The notes under the pieces: model-generated | The model's input: the letters and a program-made list of their open reading frames with translations, nothing else | The model's database searches: none | Told to the model about the DNA's origin: nothing | Shown: positions 1 through 7,718 of the stretch, in pieces | Layout: the number at the start of each line of letters is the position of its first letter | How positions within the stretch are numbered: position 1 is the stretch's first letter | Translations under genes and position numbers: made by a program | DNA from: UBA1422 sp041859095 | GTDB lineage: Bacteria; Bacillota; Clostridia; Peptostreptococcales; Anaerovoracaceae | Length of the DNA: 55,956 bases | Reading direction: 5' to 3' | NCBI GenBank assembly: GCA_041859095.1 | Contig: JBHEKY010000002.1 | Span: 1 to 55,956, forward strand

Positions 1-395
1 CCGGTTTCACCATAGGTAACCAATTCATAAGGGTATAAAGCGATTTCAAAGTCCAAATTGTTGTCCAGCATCACCTGCATGGCCTTGCCTTCCAAACACT
101 TTCCTTTGTATTCTTCCACCGGTTTGCCGAAAATACGCCCTGCCGGACGAAATCGATACGCATAAATTCGGCCATAGGAAACCAGCTCTTCCATAAATTC
201 CGGTGCAAGGGTTTCATGCAGCTCTTCCGGCACATACCGTAACGCGTTTTTCAATGCGAGTTTCGTCTGCTCCTTAGATAAACGGAACCCACGGTCCGGG
301 GCTCTCCTGCGGCCCGGTTCAAACGCTGGATATTCCGGTAGGTTATTCTCCAACTTAATGGTCATGGCTGCGCCAATCTTTTGGTTGGTAATCAT
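1..395 (-). CDS. hutU: Urocanate hydratase, N-terminal part (cut by window edge)
   Basis: Partial gene; the 131 codons present are the N-terminus and the rest lies beyond base 1. Urocanate hydratase is a cytosolic NAD+-dependent enzyme that turns urocanate into imidazolonepropionate, the second step of histidine degradation. The visible protein has the family's opening: MTIKL, then RRAPDRGF, a YRFRP segment and ALYPYELVTYGET. The ATG at 395-393 overlaps the hutH stop (TAATG), so the two genes are translationally coupled in the order hutH-hutU. An internal ATG at 365 (MTIKL) is a possible alternative start. The product of HutH is the substrate of HutU, which supports both calls. Confidence 0.93.
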   Translation of the reverse strand, partial: MITNQKIGAAMTIKLENNLPEYPAFEPGRRRAPDRGFRLSKEQTKLALKNALRYVPEELHETLAPEFMEELVSYGRIYAYRFRPAGRIFGKPVEEYKGKCLEGKAMQVMLDNNLDFEIALYPYELVTYGET

Positions 396-1921
396 TAATT
401 CAGCCTTCCTGTCACTTTTTCGACAATTTCAACAATCTCATTGCTTTTGACCATCGCATCAAATTTGACAAGTTCGTCATGCATTAAAACGTCCTGATCG
501 ATGGGATCCACCGTTTTTCGGATATGGTCGTAGGCAGCTTGCGTTGCAGGTGCCAGCCCCCCTTCTCCCCGGAGCCAAATTGCTTGGGAGGCTGCAAATA
601 GCTCAATTCCCAACACTTTTTGGACATTGTCCAAAATCAAAGCTGCCGTTCTGGCCGCTGTCGTACCCATGCTCACGTGGTCTTCTTGGTTGCCCGAGGA
701 GGGAATGGAATCCACCGAAGCAGGATGAGCGTAGATTTTGTTTTCTGATACCATCGAGGCCGCTGAGTACTGGGTAATCATAAATCCGGAGCAAACCCCG
801 CCATGCTTCGTAAGAAACGGTGGTAAACCTTGGTTCAGGTTGGGGTTGATTAAGCTTTCGGTACGCCGCTCTGAAATGTCGGCAAGCTCTGCTACGGCGA
901 TCTTTAGATAATCGAAAGCAAGTGCCATGGGCTGTCCATGGAAATTGCCACCGGAAATGACTTCGTCTTCGTCCGGAAAAATAATGGGGTTATCGGTGAC
1001 CGCGTTGATTTCTCGGGAAACCATGGACCACACATGAGCAATCGCATCTCTGCTGGCTCCATGAACCTGTGGAATGCACCGTAAAGAATATGCATCCTGT
1101 ACTTTTTTGGGATTCGTATCCATTGCATTTTCGCTCTCTGCAAGGAGTCTAAGCAGGTTTTCAGCACAGGCTATCTGCCCCACCTGCCCTCGTAGCTCTT
1201 GAATCTTCGGATCATAAGCCTTTTTAACCGCATGGAGGGCTTCCCCTGTCATGGCAGCGGCAATGTCAGCCAGTTTGGCCAGATTTGCCGCATCCCACAA
1301 TACCATAATCCCGATGGCTGTCATGATTTGCGTGCCATTGATGAGTGCCAGCCCCTCTTTGGCAGCCAACGCAATTGTCGGAATACCTGCTGCCTCCATT
1401 GCCTCTTTCCCCGTCATAACACTTCCGTTGTATTCAGCATTTCCCTCGCCAAGCATGGGAAGAACCATATGGGAAAGGGGTGCCAAATCTCCACTGGAGC
1501 CCAGAGATCCTTTTTCCGGAATCACAGGATGGACGCCTTTGTTTATCATGGCCACCAATGTTTCAAGGGTTTCCGGTTTGATTCCAGAATTTCCACGGGA
1601 TAATGCGTTACATCGTAGCAGCATAGCCGCGCGTACCACTTCTCTTGGAAGCGGATTTCCCATGGCGCAGGTGTGGCTGAGTATAAGATTCCGTTGCAAT
1701 GCAGCGGTTTCGTCAACTGTAATCACAGTATCGGAGAACTTTCCGAATCCGGTGGTCAAGCCATAAATGACTGCCCCCTCGGCCAATTTCCTGTCGACGT
1801 AAGCTCTTGCTTTTTCCACCAATGCCATGGCATCTTTGGAAATTATAACTTGTTCGTTGTTTCGTGCAACCCGAATCACTTCTGCCGGGGTAAGGCTTTT
1901 TCCGTTAATGATAATGCTCAT
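395..1921 (-). CDS. hutH: Histidine ammonia-lyase
   Basis: 508 aa, the normal length for histidine ammonia-lyase, which deaminates L-histidine to urocanate and ammonia in the cytosol. The MIO prosthetic group would form from Ser142-Ser143-Gly144 within GSLGSSGDLAPLSH; the family more often has ASG, but SSG occurs. The inner-loop tyrosine (Tyr53 in YGLTTGFG) and the NLNQGLP and SSGNQEDHVSMG segments of the active site are present. Start ATG at 1921 follows TAGGAG. It is the first gene of a hutH-hutU unit. Related tyrosine or phenylalanine lyases and aminomutases share the fold, but the adjacent urocanase makes histidine the likely substrate. Confidence 0.94.
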   Translation of the reverse strand: MSIIINGKSLTPAEVIRVARNNEQVIISKDAMALVEKARAYVDRKLAEGAVIYGLTTGFGKFSDTVITVDETAALQRNLILSHTCAMGNPLPREVVRAAMLLRCNALSRGNSGIKPETLETLVAMINKGVHPVIPEKGSLGSSGDLAPLSHMVLPMLGEGNAEYNGSVMTGKEAMEAAGIPTIALAAKEGLALINGTQIMTAIGIMVLWDAANLAKLADIAAAMTGEALHAVKKAYDPKIQELRGQVGQIACAENLLRLLAESENAMDTNPKKVQDAYSLRCIPQVHGASRDAIAHVWSMVSREINAVTDNPIIFPDEDEVISGGNFHGQPMALAFDYLKIAVAELADISERRTESLINPNLNQGLPPFLTKHGGVCSGFMITQYSAASMVSENKIYAHPASVDSIPSSGNQEDHVSMGTTAARTAALILDNVQKVLGIELFAASQAIWLRGEGGLAPATQAAYDHIRKTVDPIDQDVLMHDELVKFDAMVKSNEIVEIVEKVTGRLN

Positions 1922-2109
1922 GGTTCACTCCTATTTGCATAAACATGCAATTGTTATGCATAAATATTAATGTTGCGTTAACCGATTTCTAGCTTCATTA
2001 TAGCGACTATTGCCAATGTTTTCAATGCTTTTATTCGTCGCTTTCTCGGTTTTTCGCTTTACCATGCTATCACTTTAATATGTATATTTATTAATGCGTT
2101 CTGGAATTA
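1922..2109 (-). promoter_or_regulatory. hutH upstream region with A/T-rich inverted repeat
   Basis: Non-coding stretch ahead of hutH. At about 1935-1963 there are repeated TTGCAT/ATGCAA half-sites in inverted arrangement directly upstream of the ribosome binding site (TAGGAG), a plausible operator for a hut regulator. No hut regulator gene is in the window. I see no clear sigma-A -35/-10 pair. Confidence 0.3.
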
Positions 2110-2136
2110 AAAAATGCCGGGGAAACCCAGCATTCT
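2110..2136 (-). terminator. Intrinsic terminator of the lipoprotein gene
   Basis: On the minus strand an AATGC-GGG / CCC-GGCATT hairpin followed by a run of T, starting just after the stop codon of the lipoprotein gene. Confidence 0.75.
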
Positions 2137-2140
2137 AGTT

Positions 2141-2770
2141 CTACTCTCCTTTGATGTATACTTGCGCTTCTTCGTTGCTGTCCACTTTTATTTCATGAAT
2201 GAAATAATCACTGTACCCTTTGACCATGATAAATATAATTCTACCAGCATAGGTGTCCCCGGCTTGAAAGTCATAGCCTACGGGTTGCTCACCGATTTCC
2301 CACGTAGTTTCTAAATTCTGATAGATTGTGTCCTCCACCTGTATGGTTCCACCGGTTAGTGAAACAATCTCAAAAGGAATCACCACATCTGTAATTCCAT
2401 AAGTCATTCGTGGAAACTCTTTTGGGTAACATGCACTGTATTCCGCCATACAATACTCCAACTTGTCATTTTCGAGTTGTCCGATGATGTTTCCTGTTCC
2501 CGATAAGTTATAATCAGCAATGGCCGCCATTACCATCTCTTGGTCACGGATGATTGCATCAATCCGATACTTCATAGGATGCAGCATGTTGTCCTTCTCT
2601 GCAACCTTCTGACTATCAATCCAAGTCCCCACCGCAACACTTGGTTTGGGCTGCACTTGCTCGGTTTGTTGACACCCTCCTGCGAGCACACCAAACAACA
2701 CAATCGAAATCATGACAGTGAAAAGCATCACTTTTTGTTTCAGATTCATCAACACTGGTGTTTTTTTCAT
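2141..2770 (-). CDS. Lipoprotein of unknown function
   Basis: 209 aa from the ATG at 2770, chosen because it follows AGGGTG and lies 13 bases after the stop of the upstream gene; a longer reading from 2809 would overlap that gene. The N-terminus is a lipoprotein signal peptide (KQK, hydrophobic stretch at about residues 13-30, lipobox LAGGC with Cys33), so the mature protein should be anchored outside the membrane. The rest is mostly polar, beta-rich and contains two cysteines near residue 100 (EYCMAEYSACYP). I do not recognise the family. The gene ends in TAG, with a second in-frame TAG two codons later. It is the last gene of the par/SprT-like group. Confidence 0.75.
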   Translation of the reverse strand: MKKTPVLMNLKQKVMLFTVMISIVLFGVLAGGCQQTEQVQPKPSVAVGTWIDSQKVAEKDNMLHPMKYRIDAIIRDQEMVMAAIADYNLSGTGNIIGQLENDKLEYCMAEYSACYPKEFPRMTYGITDVVIPFEIVSLTGGTIQVEDTIYQNLETTWEIGEQPVGYDFQAGDTYAGRIIFIMVKGYSDYFIHEIKVDSNEEAQVYIKGE

Positions 2771-2783
2771 TGCTTTCACCCTG

Positions 2784-3326
2784 TTACTCCACTCCTGCCA
2801 AAGAGACACAGGTCAGTTTACCACCACAGCGGCAACGATACTTGTTGGTGTCTTCTGATAAAGGAGACTTTCGTTGTCTATAGATCCTTTGGCCACAACG
2901 GTTACATTCAATCATATATCGATAGTTTTTGTCGCCCCTTGGATCCTCAATTCCTAGTTTCTCGTAGGAACTGGTTCGTTCCAGTCGATAACCGTATGCC
3001 TTCTCCATCTTTTGGCAATAGTTTTTCCACGTAATACCATGATTCATGCTACTTGGGCAGCTATGTAATATTTCATGTGCAATAATCTCTTTGATAACAG
3101 GTGCTTCCGCTTCCAGGAGCACTTTACTGATTTCAATCCTATAGGTGCAATGAACAAACCCCTTCACTTTTTTACATCCGCCAAAACGGGCTTTCGTCCG
3201 TTTGTTGATTTGAAGAGAAGGGGAAATGTGCCTTGAAACCGGAATGCCTAAAGCCATAGCTTCTTGTATCACCTGCTGCAAGAGTTGATTTAGTTGATTT
3301 TCTGTCCATTGTTTCACGTGAAACAC
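2784..3326 (-). CDS. SprT-like zinc metalloprotease-fold protein
   Basis: 180 aa. Residues 84-88 are HEILH, the HExxH zinc motif of the SprT/SprT-like domain, with a possible third ligand at His96 (NHGITW). A C-terminal zinc ribbon is formed by Cys141-Cys144 and Cys165-Cys167. SprT-like proteins are predicted proteases; the eukaryotic relative SPRTN cuts DNA-protein crosslinks, but the bacterial role is poorly defined. The first six codons (MFHVKQ) are themselves a parS site, so the start is pinned by a chromosome-segregation element. It lies directly downstream of parA-parB. Confidence 0.85.
   Translation of the reverse strand: MFHVKQWTENQLNQLLQQVIQEAMALGIPVSRHISPSLQINKRTKARFGGCKKVKGFVHCTYRIEISKVLLEAEAPVIKEIIAHEILHSCPSSMNHGITWKNYCQKMEKAYGYRLERTSSYEKLGIEDPRGDKNYRYMIECNRCGQRIYRQRKSPLSEDTNKYRCRCGGKLTCVSLAGVE
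3310..3325. promoter_or_regulatory. parS centromere-like site 1
   Basis: Perfect 16-bp palindrome TGTTTCACGTGAAACA, identical to the Bacillota parS consensus bound by ParB. It overlaps the start codon and first codons of the SprT-like gene and lies about 30 bases beyond the parB stop. Confidence 0.95.
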
Positions 3327-3352
3327 CTTGCCATTGTCTTAGTTTTGAGGGG

Positions 3353-4228
3353 TTACAACGTTTTGAGAAGTTCAATCAGTCTCTCAAGTTCTTCCCTGCT
3401 ATAGTATTCGATTTCAATTCGGCCTTTTTTACCTGTCATGTTGATTTTGACCTTTGTTCCCAGGATCTCTTTCAACTCACGTTCCAGTTGAAGCATGTTG
3501 GCATCCCGCTCGGCATGCTTATGAATCGGTACCTTATCCCCTTGTTTCTTTTGTACCATTGCCTCAACGGCTCTGACCGAAAGTCCTTCGCTTACAATCT
3601 TCTGCGCAACCACCAATTGAACCTTAGCGTCCGTCATGGCTAGAAGTGCCCTTCCGTGTCCCGGTGTCAATGTGCCTTGGCTCAGCATATTTTTGATTTC
3701 CATAGGCAATTTCAGCAGTCTCAATGAATTTGTAATATACGGACGGCTTTTCCCTACGCTTTTGGAGACTTGCTCCTGCGTAAGGCCGAAGGCGTCTATC
3801 ATTCTATTCAGGCCTTCTGCTTCCTCTATGGGGTTTAAATCTTCCCGCTGCATGTTCTCAATGATTGCAATCAGGGCGTTTTCTTCTTCAGAAAGTTCGC
3901 GTAGCAAGCACGGCACGGATTTTAGCCCGGCTAATCTGGCTGCACGCCATCTTCTTTCTCCTGCCACCAGCTCAAACCCGTTATCCACGGATCGGACGAT
4001 GAGTGGTTGGATGACCCCGTGCTCCTGAATAGAATCCGCCAACTCCTGTAATCTGTCTGCATCGAACAATTTTCTGGGCTGGTTTCTGTTTGGCTTAATC
4101 TCGTTAATATCTATGTAATTGATACCGTCCTTGGAATTCCCGCTTTCAGGTTCTATGGCGGATATCTCAGTATCTATAATCAGAGCTTCTAGGCCTCTGC
4201 CTAAGCCTCTGCCTTTTGTATTGGCCAT
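3353..4228 (-). CDS. parB: Chromosome-partitioning protein ParB (Spo0J)
   Basis: 291 aa. ParB is the CTP-dependent DNA clamp that loads at parS, spreads, and recruits SMC and ParA to the origin region. Visible parts: N-terminal ParB/Srx domain with the GERRWRAARLAGL segment of the CTP-binding pocket (about residues 93-105), the central helix-turn-helix around LTQEQVSKSVGKSRPYITNSLRLL that reads parS, and a C-terminal dimerisation domain. It starts one base into the parA stop codon and two parS sites are within 1.8 kb. Confidence 0.96.
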   Translation of the reverse strand: MANTKGRGLGRGLEALIIDTEISAIEPESGNSKDGINYIDINEIKPNRNQPRKLFDADRLQELADSIQEHGVIQPLIVRSVDNGFELVAGERRWRAARLAGLKSVPCLLRELSEEENALIAIIENMQREDLNPIEEAEGLNRMIDAFGLTQEQVSKSVGKSRPYITNSLRLLKLPMEIKNMLSQGTLTPGHGRALLAMTDAKVQLVVAQKIVSEGLSVRAVEAMVQKKQGDKVPIHKHAERDANMLQLERELKEILGTKVKINMTGKKGRIEIEYYSREELERLIELLKTL

Positions 4229-5001
4229 TACTTGCCCTCCTCCAACTCGAGAAATTCCTGCGCAAACTCACGATATGCCTCAGCTCCTGTGGATTTCGGA
4301 TCATATTCTCCGATGGTCATTCCATAACTTGGCGCTTCCGCAAGTCTTACATTCCTTGGAATTACTGTAGTGTATACTTTTTCTTTAAAGTATTTTTTTA
4401 CTTCTTCCACTACTTGTATGGAAAGATTGGTTCTACCATCAAACATGCTTAGAATAACCCCCTGGATTGTAATCCCCGGATTTAGGTTCTTCTGAACAAT
4501 CTCGATGGTGCTCATCAGCTGGCTGACTCCTTCCAGTGCGTAGAATTCACACTGTATGGGTACCAATACCGCATCTACAGCCGTCAGGGAGTTGATAGTC
4601 AACAGGCCAAGAGACGGAGGGCAATCAATAAAGATATAATCATATTCATCCCTTATGTTTTCAATGGCTTTCTTAAGGATTTTCTCTCTGCCAATGATCT
4701 GCACCAGTTCAATTTCTGCACCAGCAAGTTGTGCATTGGCTGGGATAATATCCATATTCTCAACACCGGTTCGCATAATCGTGTCTCTTGTATTAATGTT
4801 TTCTTCCGTCAGAAGCTCATATGTGGAATGTTTCAGGTCTTTCTTAGAAATACCAAGTCCGCTTGTTGTATTTCCCTGGGGATCGATGTCTATTACCAGG
4901 ACTTTCTTCCCCATCTGCGCCAGACAGGCTGCCAGATTTATATTGGTGGTCGTTTTTCCAACGCCACCTTTCTGATTAAAAATCGCTATTGCTTTTCCCA
5001 A
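4228..5001 (-). CDS. parA: Chromosome-partitioning ATPase ParA (Soj)
   Basis: 257 aa ParA/MinD-family ATPase with a deviant Walker A motif KGGVGKTT (residues 11-18), Walker A' around VLVIDIDPQGN and Walker B around IFIDCPPSLGLL. Soj acts with ParB in origin segregation and in several Bacillota also controls DnaA; it binds DNA non-specifically as an ATP dimer. First gene of a parA-parB unit downstream of rsmG, separated from it by the second parS palindrome. Confidence 0.96.
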   Translation of the reverse strand: MGKAIAIFNQKGGVGKTTTNINLAACLAQMGKKVLVIDIDPQGNTTSGLGISKKDLKHSTYELLTEENINTRDTIMRTGVENMDIIPANAQLAGAEIELVQIIGREKILKKAIENIRDEYDYIFIDCPPSLGLLTINSLTAVDAVLVPIQCEFYALEGVSQLMSTIEIVQKNLNPGITIQGVILSMFDGRTNLSIQVVEEVKKYFKEKVYTTVIPRNVRLAEAPSYGMTIGEYDPKSTGAEAYREFAQEFLELEEGK

Positions 5002-5077
5002 GTTCGTGCCTCCTTCATAAGGTAGATTTCTGCTTTTTGATTATATAATATTCCCTCAAAATATGCCACCCGTTTTA

Positions 5078-5117
5078 AATAAAAAAGAATGTTTCACGTG
5101 AAACATTCTTTTTTATT
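5078..5117. promoter_or_regulatory. parS site 2 inside a terminator-like palindrome
   Basis: TGTTTCACGTGAAACA at 5090-5105, extended on both sides to AAAAAAGAA...TTCTTTTTT, giving a long palindrome followed by T runs on either strand. It sits at the end of rsmG and could act both as ParB loading site and as terminator between rsmG and parA. Confidence 0.93.
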
Positions 5118-5829
5118 TGATTGGTTCTCTTGCTGGTGTTCCCGCTTTTCTCGGATAAAAAGGCGATGTCTTTTTTTCTTTGTAGATATATATCATGGTA
5201 TGGTCTGTCGTGTAGAATTCCGGTCTGGGCAGATCAACTCGCTCTAGCTTCCCCCCCAAGGTATGAATAGCGTTCAGTGCTTCGCTTACTTCCCCGTTGC
5301 AATTTGGCCCTTTATACGAAATGAAGGTTCCTCCTACTTTTACAAACGGCAGGCAAAGTTCTGACAAAGTGGATAAATTTGCTACCGCCCTGGAAACACA
5401 TAAATCAAACTGTTCCCTGTATTTCGGTATTCTAGCCAAGTCTTCCGCTCTGCCATGAACTACTTCAATGTTACGAAGCCCAATGGCATCTGCCATTTCA
5501 CGAACAATTTTTAATCGCTTCTGAAGAGAATCCAGTAAAACAAATTTCTTCTCAGGAAAAAAAATGGCCATGGGTATCCCCGGGAATCCACCGCCGGTTC
5601 CCACATCAAGTACCGTTCGGGCTTGTAATACTTCTTTTGCATCGGCACAAAGCAGGGAATCTACATAGTGCTTTTGCAGAAAGTCGTCCGGATTGGTAAT
5701 TGCTGTCAGGTTTACCTTATTATTCCATTGTAGCGTGGCGTCCCGATATGCTAGCAGTTTGGGGATTGCCCCATTCATTTGCTCCTCGGAAAACCCTTTG
5801 GCCGTTAGGAAGGATTCAAATTTTTTCAT
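5113..5829 (-). CDS. rsmG: 16S rRNA (guanine-N7)-methyltransferase RsmG
   Basis: 238 aa. RsmG (GidB) methylates N7 of G527 (E. coli numbering) of 16S rRNA with S-adenosylmethionine. The SAM-binding motif VLDVGTGGGFPGIP lies around residues 70-83, followed by LLDSLQKRLKIV and, further on, the conserved CVSRAVANL. The ATG overlaps the mnmG stop (ATGA), so the two are coupled. The C-terminus (PFYPRKAGTPAREPIK) is the usual end of the family and its last codons run into the parS palindrome. Confidence 0.96.
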   Translation of the reverse strand: MKKFESFLTAKGFSEEQMNGAIPKLLAYRDATLQWNNKVNLTAITNPDDFLQKHYVDSLLCADAKEVLQARTVLDVGTGGGFPGIPMAIFFPEKKFVLLDSLQKRLKIVREMADAIGLRNIEVVHGRAEDLARIPKYREQFDLCVSRAVANLSTLSELCLPFVKVGGTFISYKGPNCNGEVSEALNAIHTLGGKLERVDLPRPEFYTTDHTMIYIYKEKKTSPFYPRKAGTPAREPIK

Positions 5830-7715
5830 GACTTGGCCTCCCGTCGCTGCTTTTCAAGAAAAATCATCAGCACGTTAATATCTGCCGGTGAGACTCCGGA
5901 TATCCTTGAGGCTTGACCCATGGAGATTGGTTTGATTTCTGTAAGCTTTTGCTTTGATTCCAAGCGCAATCCGTCAATCCCAAAATAGTCGAGATTCTCA
6001 TCCAGCCGCTTGGTTTCGAGTTTTTTGAACCGCGCAATCTGAATCAGCTGTTTGTCGATATATCCCTGATATTTAATCTGAACTTCCAACTGTGCCGTAG
6101 TATGCTCCGGAAGCTCCGGACGATTCGGATCTAGGGGGGCCAAATTATCATAAGTCAGACGGGGTCGTCGGATTAGTTCTTCTAATGTCACTTTATTGTT
6201 TAGTGGAGAGTTGCCCAATTTCTCTAGGTGTGCCTTTGCCTTGGAAGGTAAAATCCAAGTGGTAGCAAGCCGTTCTCGCTCTGCCTCCACTTGCTTCAGT
6301 TTAAGCAGCAACCTTTGGTAACGCGATTCCGAGGCCAGTCCCAATCGATAAGCCTTTTCAGTAAGCCGAATATCTGCGTTGTCCTGACGTAATAACAGTC
6401 GGTATTCTGCTCTGGAAGTCATAATCCGGTAAGGTTCGTTGGTGCCTTTGGTAATTAAGTCATCCAGAAGAACGCCAATGTACGCCTCGCTCCGATCCAG
6501 GATGAATGGGTCCTTGCCGTCAATCTTTAAGGAAGCATTGATTCCAGCCATCAAGCCCTGGGCTGCGGCTTCTTCGTACCCAGAACTTCCATTGAACTGT
6601 CCGGCGCAGAATAAGTTCTCGACGGTCCGGTTCTCCAGACTCAACTTCAGGTTCAACGGATTAATGCAGTCATATTCGATGGCATAAGCCGGTCTAACAA
6701 TCTTGATGTTCTCCAGTCCAACGATAGAACTGTATAAATCGTGTTGAATGTCTTCCGGCATACTGGTAGACATGTTTTGTATGTACATTTCATCGGTGTC
6801 GCCACCTTCCGGCTCGATGAACAGTTGGTGTCTTTTTTTCTCCGAAAACCGGTTAACTTTGTCTTCAATGGATGGACAATATCTTGGTCCAACCCCTTCG
6901 ATCAGTCCACCGTAAAGCGCCGATTTTTCAAGATTCGACATGATAATCTGATGAGTCGTTTCATTGGTATAGGTCAGCCAACACGAAACCTGCTCCTTTT
7001 CAATATGGTCATTCATAAAGGAAAAGGGTGTAATTTTTTCGTCTCCCTTTTGTTCTTGCATTTTGTTATAGTCCAAGGAGCTTCCCATGCAACGTGCGGG
7101 AGTACCGGTTTTGAACCTGCGAAGTGGTAGCCCTAGTTCTTTGAGATTGTCTGCCAATGCAACAGAAGCGGATAGCCCATTGGGACCACCTTCATAAGTG
7201 ACGTTTCCAATAAAGACTTTCCCACTTAAGTAGGTACCCGTTGCAAGAATTACAACTGTTGTATCATAAATACCATTTGTTCGGGTCCGTATACCGCAAA
7301 TCTTACCATCCTTAACTATTAATTCCGTAACTTCCCCCTGTCTAAGGTCCAAATTGGAGGTCGATTCCAGCGTTTTTTTCATTTCTGTATGGTATTTGTG
7401 CTTATCTGCCTGGGCTCTGAGTGAATGAACCGCCGGGCCCTTTGCCGTATTTAATATTTTGCTCTGAAGAAAAGATTTGTCGATGTTCAAACCCATCTCT
7501 CCACCCAATGCGTCTATTTCTCTGACCAGCTGACCTTTGCCGGTTCCCCCGATAGATGGGTTGCATGGCATCATGGCCACTGACTCTAAGTTCATGGCAA
7601 TTATTAAAGTTTTTTTGCCAAGACGTGCAGAAGCAAGAGCCGCCTCGCAACCTGCGTGGCCGGCTCCCACAACAATCACATCATAGGTTCCCATCTGGTA
7701 TGTCTTACTTTTCAT
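5826..7715 (-). CDS. mnmG: tRNA uridine-34 modification enzyme MnmG
   Basis: 629 aa, family length. MnmG (GidA) is the FAD protein that, with MnmE, installs the aminomethyl or carboxymethylaminomethyl group on U34 of tRNAs reading split codon boxes. The N-terminal dinucleotide-binding motif GAGHAGCEAALA is at about residues 17-28 and the family signature with MPCNPSIGGTGKG follows. It lies two codons downstream of the mnmE stop and in the same reading frame (mnmE-TAG-AGA-ATG), and overlaps rsmG by 4 bases. Confidence 0.97.
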   Translation of the reverse strand: MKSKTYQMGTYDVIVVGAGHAGCEAALASARLGKKTLIIAMNLESVAMMPCNPSIGGTGKGQLVREIDALGGEMGLNIDKSFLQSKILNTAKGPAVHSLRAQADKHKYHTEMKKTLESTSNLDLRQGEVTELIVKDGKICGIRTRTNGIYDTTVVILATGTYLSGKVFIGNVTYEGGPNGLSASVALADNLKELGLPLRRFKTGTPARCMGSSLDYNKMQEQKGDEKITPFSFMNDHIEKEQVSCWLTYTNETTHQIIMSNLEKSALYGGLIEGVGPRYCPSIEDKVNRFSEKKRHQLFIEPEGGDTDEMYIQNMSTSMPEDIQHDLYSSIVGLENIKIVRPAYAIEYDCINPLNLKLSLENRTVENLFCAGQFNGSSGYEEAAAQGLMAGINASLKIDGKDPFILDRSEAYIGVLLDDLITKGTNEPYRIMTSRAEYRLLLRQDNADIRLTEKAYRLGLASESRYQRLLLKLKQVEAERERLATTWILPSKAKAHLEKLGNSPLNNKVTLEELIRRPRLTYDNLAPLDPNRPELPEHTTAQLEVQIKYQGYIDKQLIQIARFKKLETKRLDENLDYFGIDGLRLESKQKLTEIKPISMGQASRISGVSPADINVLMIFLEKQRREAKS

Positions 7716-7718
7716 TCT

